A DNA stretch of 5,315 bases from Mariprofundaceae bacterium (lineage in GTDB: Bacteria; Pseudomonadota; Zetaproteobacteria; Mariprofundales; Mariprofundaceae): assembly GCA_027018975.1 (NCBI GenBank), contig JALUXN010000312.1, positions 1-5,315 of the forward strand. The letters are read 5' to 3'. Of the stretch, positions 1 through 4,426 are shown one piece after another (position 1 is the stretch's first letter; every line of letters starts with the position of its first letter). The translations under genes and the position numbers were made by a program. A model generated the notes under the pieces. That model saw nothing but the letters and a program-made list of their open reading frames with translations, ran no database searches and had not been told where the DNA came from.

Positions 1-92
1 TCATACGCTGCTTCCCAGCACTACCAAGGCATACGGATAACTCCTTTGATGGGACTTTAACCCATTAGATTCATTGCCGAAAACGGCATACG
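1..92. other. Unassigned window edge
   Basis: No gene can be supported here. One plus-strand frame stays open from base 1 to a TAA at 58-60 (19 codons). This could be the tail of a gene lying outside the window, but it is too short to recognise. A 9-bp direct repeat, ggcatacgg, occurs at 28-36 and 85-93, the second copy abutting the RAYT inverted repeat. A weak 5-bp stem (atggg 49-53 with cccat 61-65) has no T tract and is not a convincing terminator. Confidence 0.4.
75..88. repeat. Small hairpin beside the RAYT remnant
   Basis: Bases 75-79 (tgccg) pair perfectly with 84-88 (cggca) around an AAAA loop, immediately beyond the 3' end of the transposase remnant. RAYT genes are typically bordered by short REP-like hairpins, so this could be part of the element's end. 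It could equally be chance or a weak transcription stop. The stem is only 5 bp and no T run follows on either strand. Confidence 0.3.
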
Positions 93-107
93 GTCAGGCT
101 TGACTTA
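93..107 (+). repeat. RAYT terminal inverted repeat, 3'-side copy
   Basis: The sequence gtcaggcttgactta is the exact reverse complement of 820-834. Read on the minus strand, this copy encodes the last residues of the transposase frame (Ser-Gln-Ala) and supplies its TGA stop at 94-96. The gene therefore ends inside the repeat. Such an overlap argues that the repeat belongs to the element rather than to the host flank. Confidence 0.8.
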
Positions 108-794
108 TGGGTATTTCGGTTGATTTAGCGATCTTCTCCGCCTTCTCCCGAAGCTCTTGATCGCTCTCCATCCGCTTGCGTAAGCGTCCGGCGGCCTGGC
201 TGATGGCTGATAGGTCGCGCCCCAGCAGTTCTGCCAGGGCTGTGAGCGTTACGCCCTCCGTCTGCTGAACGATCCAGGCCGCCATTGCCCGCGCCTCCGA
301 TTCTGCTCTCCCTTTTCCCTGCGCGCGCAGCGCCGCCGCATCCATTCCATACGCTTCGCAGACCGCCGCAACCACTCGCTGCAGCGAAGGCGCTCGCTTC
401 ATCCCGGCACGCCCCGATAGTCTGAACGCCTGCTCCGCAAAATCATCATCACCCAATATCTGCCCCAGATGTGAGCCTTGATGAAACGCTTGCTGTCTGG
501 GTTCGCCGACACCGCCACGGCTAAAATCCCGCAGCAACGCTTGTGCTCTGGCTTCATCGTCAGAAAAACGCCCGAGAATCTCCTGCCGGTATAGCCACGG
601 AATCGTCACATCCCCTGCATAGGCGCGGTAGCTGCTCCATGCGTAATCGTCCGCACGCTTGCATAGTCCGGCGCGCACCGGGTTCAGATGAATGTATCGC
701 GCCAGCGCGAAAAGAAAATATCGCGCCCGCCGTTGCCGCGCATCATCACATGATAATAGCCGCCGGGTAGGTGAATTCTTGGCTTGCGCGCCAT
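94..794 (-). pseudogene. RAYT/Y1 transposase remnant with internal deletion and frameshift
   Basis: The natural start is probably the ATG at 792-794. It opens a typical RAYT N-terminus: MARKPRIHLPGGYYHV, then a MMRGNGGRDIFF stretch (the HVxxRGN hallmark). That frame runs only 36 codons, to a TGA at 684-686. From about 705 the family sequence resumes in another frame with LARYIHLNPVRAGL, followed by a WSSYRAY motif and a long C-terminal region ending at 94. Between these two blocks the family normally has about 80 residues, including the HUH histidines (PNHxH) and the GHxFQGRYK segment. All of that is missing here. The likely catalytic Tyr (ARYIHLNP) is kept. The C-terminal part (LTALAELLGRDLSAISQAAGRLRKR) resembles the DnaA-C-like helix-turn-helix extension of some RAYTs. 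A 241-codon ORF can be read from a TTG at 819 through the junction, but its first 38 or so residues are out-of-frame translation of the true N-terminus. The gene is therefore a broken relic, perhaps still expressing a DNA-binding C-terminal fragment. Confidence 0.85.
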
Positions 795-819
795 GAGCCA
801 GGATCTGTTCAAATGTCAA

Positions 820-834
820 TAAGTCAAGCCTGAC
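820..834 (-). repeat. RAYT terminal inverted repeat, 5'-side copy
   Basis: The sequence taagtcaagcctgac is the perfect 15/15 reverse complement of 93-107. It lies 25 bp upstream of the inferred transposase ATG (794). Similarity continues only patchily inward (atttg here against atttc on the other side) and stops outward at 835, which marks the likely element border. Confidence 0.8.
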
Positions 835-906
835 CCTGTTATTTCCTTCTCAGCCTGCGCAACAACTGGATCCAGCGCGTCCGCCTGACACCGGTGCAAT
901 CAGAAG

Positions 907-1569
907 CTAGCGCAGAGATTTAAGCCAAGCCACAACATCGCGCGCATCCGCACCACAAACGCGCATCGCTGGCATTTTTGTCTTGGCGGCCGGGTCACCC
1001 GTTAGTGCCTTTACCGCCGACTTTGCATTGCAAACCCAGGCTACCAACGCCTGTTCATCCCAACGAAATGTCGCCTGCTGTAAAGATGGACTGTAGTGGA
1101 AACCGGGCGCCTTACCCGCCTGCCGACCAAAAACCGTGGCAAGGTTGGGACCCACTTTATGTTTCCCGCCTGCCTCAAATGTATGACAGGACTTGCACTT
1201 TCTCGCTTTTTTCGCGCCCGCAGCAGCGTCGCCCGCCACCGCACTACTCATCGCCTTTTTAACCGGTATCACCACTTGATCGACGGATTTGGCCTGAGGT
1301 TCGGATGGTTGTGCCTGATCGGCTCGCTCTGCTTGATCAACCACCTCCGCTGCCGCCGTTTGCACCTGTTTCGCGGGCTTCACGACAGCCTTCTCACCCG
1401 TCAACTGCTCCGCAGCGCGATGGTGGACAGTGGCTACCGGTTCAGTAGATGTCGATGCAACGGGCGCAGATGCAGGCACCTCACTGCTCTTTCCGCCATC
1501 CGAGCAACCTGCGAGCGACCACCCCGCCACCAAAATCACACCCAAGCGTAGCATGAAAACATCTCTCAT
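907..1569 (-). CDS. Monohaem cytochrome c lipoprotein (class I, c2-like)
   Basis: This is a probable electron carrier facing the periplasm, anchored by lipid. The 220-residue product starts with a lipoprotein signal: a hydrophobic stretch, then LAGC with the modified Cys at residue 22. Ser follows it, which by the Lol rule favours the outer membrane. Residues of about 23-110 form a flexible Ala/Val/Glu/Gln/Pro-rich linker. The cytochrome domain fills residues 111-220. It has haem motif CKSCH (Cys125, Cys128, axial His129), then GPNL, and a KMPA segment whose Met199 is the likely sixth haem ligand. Cys180 and Cys205 could form a disulfide. Two tandem ATGs (1572 and 1569) are possible starts; the second is chosen because GGAGG at 1576-1580 lies 6 nt from it but only 3 nt from the first. 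The partner enzyme is unknown. It follows a small membrane-protein ORF and fadE on the same strand. Family assignment is firm, specific function is not. Confidence 0.88.
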   Translation of the reverse strand: MRDVFMLRLGVILVAGWSLAGCSDGGKSSEVPASAPVASTSTEPVATVHHRAAEQLTGEKAVVKPAKQVQTAAAEVVDQAERADQAQPSEPQAKSVDQVVIPVKKAMSSAVAGDAAAGAKKARKCKSCHTFEAGGKHKVGPNLATVFGRQAGKAPGFHYSPSLQQATFRWDEQALVAWVCNAKSAVKALTGDPAAKTKMPAMRVCGADARDVVAWLKSLR

Positions 1570-1574
1570 CATCC

Positions 1575-1580
1575 ACCTCC
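1575..1580 (-). promoter_or_regulatory. Ribosome binding site of the cytochrome gene
   Basis: GGAGGT on the minus strand is a near-perfect Shine-Dalgarno. Measured from its GGAGG core, the gap is 3 nt to the ATG at 1572 and 6 nt to the ATG at 1569, which favours the second. Confidence 0.75.
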
Positions 1581-1585
1581 ATCAT

Positions 1586-1601
1586 CGCATGCGGTCATGC
1601 G
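1586..1601 (-). other. Hairpin between the small ORF and the cytochrome gene
   Basis: A perfect 6-bp stem (cgcatg 1586-1591 with catgcg 1596-1601) closes a 4-nt loop. It starts just after the small ORF stop and ends 5 nt before the cytochrome Shine-Dalgarno. It could modulate translation or protect a processed end. There is no T tract, so it is not a terminator. Confidence 0.3.
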
Positions 1602-1603
1602 GT

Positions 1604-1711
1604 TCACATATTTGCCAGTCCATACATCGCCAACACTGTAATTACCGCGATCAACGCATCGTGCATAAAGTGGTCGTGTGAGTGTCTCTGTTTCCGAATC
1701 GCTTTCCGCAT
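1604..1711 (-). CDS. Small His-rich single-pass membrane protein candidate (35 aa)
   Basis: I do not recognise this ORF. It begins with ATG 5 nt after a perfect AGGAGG (1717-1722) and ends at TGA 1604-1606. The product has a basic N-terminus (MRKAIRKQR), a histidine cluster (HSHDHFMH, His10, 12, 14 and 17), and a hydrophobic segment ALIAVITVLAMYGLA long enough for one membrane helix, ending Asn-Met. The charge pattern predicts the basic, His-rich end in the cytoplasm. It lies 63 nt after fadE and 34 nt before the cytochrome gene on the same strand. Small single-helix proteins are common companions of respiratory complexes, and the His cluster could bind metal or haem, but both ideas are inference. 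The strong ribosome binding site and the protein pattern are the only support; a non-coding leader remains possible. Confidence 0.55.
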   Translation of the reverse strand: MRKAIRKQRHSHDHFMHDALIAVITVLAMYGLANM

Positions 1712-1716
1712 CGCAT

Positions 1717-1722
1717 CCTCCT
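1717..1722 (-). promoter_or_regulatory. Strong ribosome binding site of the 35-aa ORF
   Basis: AGGAGG on the minus strand is a perfect anti-16S match. An ATG directly abutting it (1714-1716) is too close to use. The ATG at 1709-1711 has a 5-nt spacer and sets the frame of the small protein. Confidence 0.55.
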
Positions 1723-1742
1723 ATCGCAAATGACGCTTTATA

Positions 1743-1778
1743 GCTGTCACAGCGATCAAAAGATGTGTGAAATATCAC
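1743..1778. promoter_or_regulatory. Possible operator or promoter region between fadE and the small ORF
   Basis: Two short dyads lie in this otherwise empty spacer: gctgt-c-acagc (1743-1753) and gtga-aata-tcac (1767-1778), the latter overlapping the fadE stop. TCACA (1747-1751) and TGTGA (1766-1770) also face each other. On the minus strand a TATAAA (1737-1742) could be a -10 box, but no good -35 sits 16-18 bp upstream. The dyads resemble CRP/FNR-type half-sites, yet their spacing fits neither consensus. The call is tentative. Confidence 0.2.
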
Positions 1779-4186
1779 GAAAAATAATCCTGCGGAAAAT
1801 CATCGACGCGGATCGCTTTGAGCACTGCCTCGCGTGTCTCCTGCAGCAGATCGGCCTCGGTTTGCTGCAGTACACCATCCGCCACCAGACCCGCCAGCCA
1901 ATCCGTATATGATTGTTGCAGATCATGCTGATGGCCTGCCTGGCGCAGTTTTCGCTCCAGCGGTTCACTTTCAATGGTCAGCTGCATGGCACGATGCAAG
2001 CGGCCGGTGAGGTCATCCGCATCGTCGCTGCGGTAGATCCCCGCCACCAGACGTTCACGGCTCGCCGACGGCTCGATCAGGGCTGTCGCCAGCTGCTGTG
2101 TCAGGCGGTCATCGGGGTGCTGGATGCGCCGTCCGAGCGGCAGTGCCAGCAGCCGCATCAGCCATGCCAGCGGCCGCACGGGGAAGTTGCGGATAATGCC
2201 ATCCAGCGCCGCCTCGACCTGCGCCAGCGCACGCTGGCAGCACCAGTGAACCAGCGGCAGATCGGCCGATGGCCGTCCCTCATCCTCAAAGCGTTTCAAC
2301 ACCGCCGAGCAGAGATAGAGATTGGCCAGCGCATCGGCGAAACGGCCGGAGATCGACTCCTTGCGTTTGAGCGCGCCGCCCAGCGAGAGCAGCGACAGAT
2401 CCGCCATCGCCGACATCGCCGCACTCAGGCGGGCGATCTGCCTGTAGTAACGCGCCGTCGCGCCATCTACCGGTGCCGGTGCGAAGCGATCCGACAAGCC
2501 ATAGAGCAGGCCGCGCGCCGTATTATGCAAGGTGTAGGCGATATGTTGCAGCAACAGGGCATCAAAGCGTTCCAAACCTGCCGGATCATCGGTTTGCGCC
2601 GCCGCAATCTCCTGCTGCAAATAGGGGTGACAGCGGATCGCCCCCTGCCCGAAAATCATCATACTGCGGGTGAGAATATTCGCCCCCTCTACCGTGATGG
2701 CGACCGGAATCGACTGGTAGGTGCGGCCAAGGTAGTTGGACGGCCCCATGCAGATGCCGCGTCCGCCGTGAATATCCATCGCATCGTTGATCACCTGGCG
2801 CATCGATTCGGTGAGATAGCGCTTGGCAATCGCCGTCAACACCGCCGGCTTCTCGCCCTGATCGAGCGCCGACGTAGTCAGCCACACCGTGGCATCCATC
2901 ATGTAGGTGAGTCCGGCGATGCGCGCCAACGGCTCCTGCACGCCCTCAAAACGGCCGATCGAAGTCTTGAACTGTTTGCGCAACCGCGCATAGGCACCAC
3001 TGCTGTCGGCGGCCAATTTACCCGCCGCCGTGCTCAGCGATGGCAACGAAATCCCGCGCCCGATCGAGAGCCGCTCCACCAGCATCCGCCACCCCTGACC
3101 AAGCATCGCCTCGCCTCCAATCACCCAATCCATGGGGATGAAGACATCCTTGCCGCAGTTCGGACCATTCTGAAAAGCGATATTGAGCGGATCGTGGCGA
3201 CGGCCGATCTCCACCCCCGCCGTATCGCTGGGAATCAGCGCGCAGGTGATGCCGATGTCATCGCGCTCGCCCAGCAGATGATCGGGGTCATAGACGTGGA
3301 ACGCCAGCCCGAGCACCGTCGAGACCGGACCGAGCGTGATATAGCGCTTCTCCCAATTGAGCAGCAGTCCGAGCCGCTCTTCGCCCTCAAACTCCCGCCG
3401 GCAGACGATACCGGTATCGGGAATCGCACCGGCATCGGAGCCGGCCAGCGGTGCCGTCAATGCAAAACAGGGGATCTCCTCGCCGCGCGCCAGACGGGGC
3501 AGGTAATAATCTTTCTGCGCCTCGGTGCCGTAAGCAAGCAGCAGCTCGGCCGGCCCCAGCGAGTTGGGCACCATCACTGTCACCGCCGCCGCCGCACTGC
3601 GACTGGCGATTTTTTGAATCACACAGGCATGCGCATATGCGGAAAAACCGAGCCCGCCATACGATTTAGGAATAATCATGCCGAAGAAACCGGCCGATTT
3701 GATCAGCTGCCACGCCTCCGGCGACAGATCACGCTGCTGGCTGATCTGCCAATCGTCGAGCAGCGCACAGAGCTGATCCACCGACCCGTCGATAAACGCC
3801 TGCTCCGCCTCACTCAGCTGCGGTTTACGCAAACCAAGCAGCAGCTGCCAGTTCGGATCACCGCGAAACAGCTCGCCATCCCACCAGACCGTGCCCGCCT
3901 CAATCGCCTCCCGCTCGGTATCGGACATCGGCGGCAGCGCCTGACGCACAAACTGCTGCAGCGGCCGACTCACCCAGCGCCGCCGCAAATCCCCCAGTGA
4001 CACAAACAGATAGAGCAGCAACACTGCCGCCATCAGCAACAGCCCGAGCGCGCCATCCATGCCGGCATAGATCAGCAACAGATCGATGCCACTAAGCAAC
4101 CCCACCCAACTCAGTAGCGACCACTGCGCGCGCGCCAACAACCACAACAGAACAACCACCGAACAAGCGATCCACAACGCGATCAT
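1775..4186 (-). CDS. fadE: Acyl-CoA dehydrogenase, FadE type
   Basis: FadE is an FAD-dependent flavoenzyme that converts acyl-CoA to trans-2-enoyl-CoA, the first oxidation of fatty-acid beta-oxidation. It works at the inner membrane and passes electrons on, presumably through ETF. The 803-residue product is close to the roughly 814 of E. coli FadE. Residues 2-64 form about three hydrophobic helices. The acyl-CoA dehydrogenase N-terminal domain spans about 125-240, and the middle domain begins at CFALTAPLAGSDAG (240-253). The C-terminal flavin domain runs to about 520, with LGQGWRMLVERLSIGRG, DIHGGRGICMGPSNYLGR, and ITVEGANILTR, in which Glu500 is the probable catalytic base. The remaining 280 residues match the FadE-specific DUF1974 extension. 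An upstream in-frame TTG at 4198 is rejected because it lies within the GGAGGT ribosome site (4191-4196); the ATG at 4184-4186 has a 5-nt spacer. A MITE occupies the upstream region and may have altered its promoter; no FadR-like operator is obvious. Confidence 0.95.
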   Translation of the reverse strand: MIALWIACSVVVLLWLLARAQWSLLSWVGLLSGIDLLLIYAGMDGALGLLLMAAVLLLYLFVSLGDLRRRWVSRPLQQFVRQALPPMSDTEREAIEAGTVWWDGELFRGDPNWQLLLGLRKPQLSEAEQAFIDGSVDQLCALLDDWQISQQRDLSPEAWQLIKSAGFFGMIIPKSYGGLGFSAYAHACVIQKIASRSAAAAVTVMVPNSLGPAELLLAYGTEAQKDYYLPRLARGEEIPCFALTAPLAGSDAGAIPDTGIVCRREFEGEERLGLLLNWEKRYITLGPVSTVLGLAFHVYDPDHLLGERDDIGITCALIPSDTAGVEIGRRHDPLNIAFQNGPNCGKDVFIPMDWVIGGEAMLGQGWRMLVERLSIGRGISLPSLSTAAGKLAADSSGAYARLRKQFKTSIGRFEGVQEPLARIAGLTYMMDATVWLTTSALDQGEKPAVLTAIAKRYLTESMRQVINDAMDIHGGRGICMGPSNYLGRTYQSIPVAITVEGANILTRSMMIFGQGAIRCHPYLQQEIAAAQTDDPAGLERFDALLLQHIAYTLHNTARGLLYGLSDRFAPAPVDGATARYYRQIARLSAAMSAMADLSLLSLGGALKRKESISGRFADALANLYLCSAVLKRFEDEGRPSADLPLVHWCCQRALAQVEAALDGIIRNFPVRPLAWLMRLLALPLGRRIQHPDDRLTQQLATALIEPSASRERLVAGIYRSDDADDLTGRLHRAMQLTIESEPLERKLRQAGHQHDLQQSYTDWLAGLVADGVLQQTEADLLQETREAVLKAIRVDDFPQDYFS

Positions 4187-4190
4187 GATG

Positions 4191-4196
4191 ACCTCC
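4191..4196 (-). promoter_or_regulatory. fadE ribosome binding site, decides the start
   Basis: GGAGGT on the minus strand lies with a suitable gap before ATG 4184-4186. The alternative TTG at 4196-4198 begins inside this site and cannot be the start that uses it. fadE therefore begins at 4186. Confidence 0.8.
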
Positions 4197-4203
4197 AAAG
4201 CTG

Positions 4204-4211
4204 CAATCTTC
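4204..4211 (+). repeat. Target-site duplication, left copy
   Basis: The octamer caatcttc directly abuts the left terminal repeat of the 119-bp insertion and is repeated exactly at 4331-4338 beyond the right terminus. An 8-bp duplication is the length made by IS66-family transposases. Confidence 0.85.
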
Positions 4212-4223
4212 GTAACTATTCAG
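4212..4223 (+). repeat. MITE terminal inverted repeat, left
   Basis: The sequence gtaactattcag is the exact reverse complement of 4319-4330. It begins with GTAA as IS66-family ends do. Confidence 0.9.
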
Positions 4224-4264
4224 ATCGCCCATGGTTTGTTCGATAGCAAGGCGAACACGCGCAG

Positions 4265-4276
4265 TGTGCTAGCACA
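4265..4276. repeat. Perfect 12-bp palindrome inside the MITE
   Basis: The sequence tgtgctagcaca equals its own reverse complement. With the flanking gaaca (4253-4257) and tgttc (4283-4287) it could form a larger imperfect hairpin at the centre of the element. It may be a structural element of the MITE or a regulator site; the sequence does not decide. Confidence 0.5.
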
Positions 4277-4318
4277 TGAGCATGTTCAACGCAGCTAGCG
4301 GGCAAAGCGTGGGATGAG

Positions 4319-4330
4319 CTGAATAGTTAC
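4319..4330 (-). repeat. MITE terminal inverted repeat, right
   Basis: The sequence ctgaatagttac pairs 12/12 with the left terminus and is followed directly by the second copy of the 8-bp target duplication. Confidence 0.9.
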
Positions 4331-4338
4331 CAATCTTC
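4331..4338 (+). repeat. Target-site duplication, right copy
   Basis: An exact second copy of caatcttc. Removing 4212-4338 would restore an uninterrupted spacer of about 113 bp between the fadE and ilvE starts. Confidence 0.85.
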
Positions 4339-4368
4339 TCACCCTTCAACGTAGCTTATGGAACAACA

Positions 4369-4398
4369 TTGGCAAGCAGAAAGTGAACGCGCTACATT
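4369..4398 (+). promoter_or_regulatory. Putative sigma-70 promoter of ilvE
   Basis: TTGGCA (4369-4374, 5/6 to the -35 consensus) and TACATT (4393-4398, 4/6 to the -10 consensus) are 18 bp apart. Initiation near 4405 would give a leader of about 22 nt that contains the ribosome site. The boxes lie wholly outside the MITE, so ilvE expression could have survived the insertion. No attenuator or leader peptide is visible. Confidence 0.45.
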
Positions 4399-4414
4399 TG
4401 CGGACGATATTTTT

Positions 4415-4420
4415 GGAGGG
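4415..4420 (+). promoter_or_regulatory. ilvE ribosome binding site
   Basis: GGAGGG, 6 nt before the ATG at 4427-4429, supports this start. Confidence 0.75.
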
Positions 4421-4426
4421 CGACGC

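Larger units (their letters stand above)
93..834 (-). mobile_element. Degenerate RAYT (REP-associated Y1 transposase) unit
   Basis: This 742-bp unit is delimited by a perfect 15-bp inverted repeat (93-107 and 820-834) and filled by one broken Y1-type transposase gene. RAYTs are single-domain HUH/Y1 transposases related to IS200/IS605 TnpA, usually present as single, domesticated-looking genes flanked by REP-like repeats. The outer limits are inferred from the repeats alone. No target-site duplication is seen, which fits Y1 chemistry. Because the transposase is deleted for its HUH region, the unit should not move by itself. Confidence 0.5.
4212..4330. mobile_element. 119-bp MITE with IS66-like termini
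   Basis: This is a non-coding insertion with perfect 12-bp terminal inverted repeats (gtaactattcag at 4212-4223, ctgaatagttac at 4319-4330). Direct 8-bp copies of caatcttc flank it. Imperfect similarity extends the ends to about 19 bp. Termini starting 5'-GTAA together with an 8-bp duplication are the signature of the IS66 family, so the element was probably mobilised in trans by such a transposase. No ORF of note lies inside. Its interior holds a perfect 12-bp palindrome (4265-4276) and a 6-bp inverted pair (tgttcg 4237-4242, cgaaca 4252-4257), so transcripts could fold. It fills the divergent fadE-ilvE spacer, 25 bp from the fadE start. Intact ends and duplication suggest a fairly recent insertion. 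Family assignment rests on the termini only. Confidence 0.85.

Noticed and set aside
1..60. Plus-strand 19-codon tail ending in TAA 58-60
   Set aside because: It could be the end of a gene outside the window, but 19 codons give no recognisable motif.
94..819. 241-codon ORF from TTG 819 taken as an intact transposase
   Set aside because: Its first 38 or so residues are out-of-frame translation of the genuine RAYT N-terminus found from ATG 794, and the HUH segment is missing. It is a deletion and frameshift product.
866..896. Palindromes ctggatccag (866-875) and caccggtg (889-896) as a terminator for the cytochrome gene
   Set aside because: Both are loopless short palindromes without a following T tract, so neither makes an intrinsic terminator.
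835..923. Plus-strand open fragment ending at TAA 921-923 (LRNNWIQRVRLTP region)
   Set aside because: It has no start, runs antisense into the cytochrome 3' end, and is too short to recognise as a gene remnant.
1569..1778. 69-codon minus-strand frame spanning the fadE-cytochrome gap
   Set aside because: It overlaps the fadE end, the composition is unlike a protein family, and no ribosome site precedes its start. The 35-codon frame in the same gap has a perfect one.
1913..4000. 695-codon plus-strand open frame
   Set aside because: It is the exact antisense shadow of fadE. Its translation is a low-complexity Arg/Gln/His-rich string with no domain, while the minus strand reads a clear, full-length FadE.
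4187..4198. fadE start at TTG 4198
   Set aside because: The TTG overlaps the GGAGGT ribosome site. ATG 4186 is correctly spaced from it and begins the hydrophobic N-terminus.
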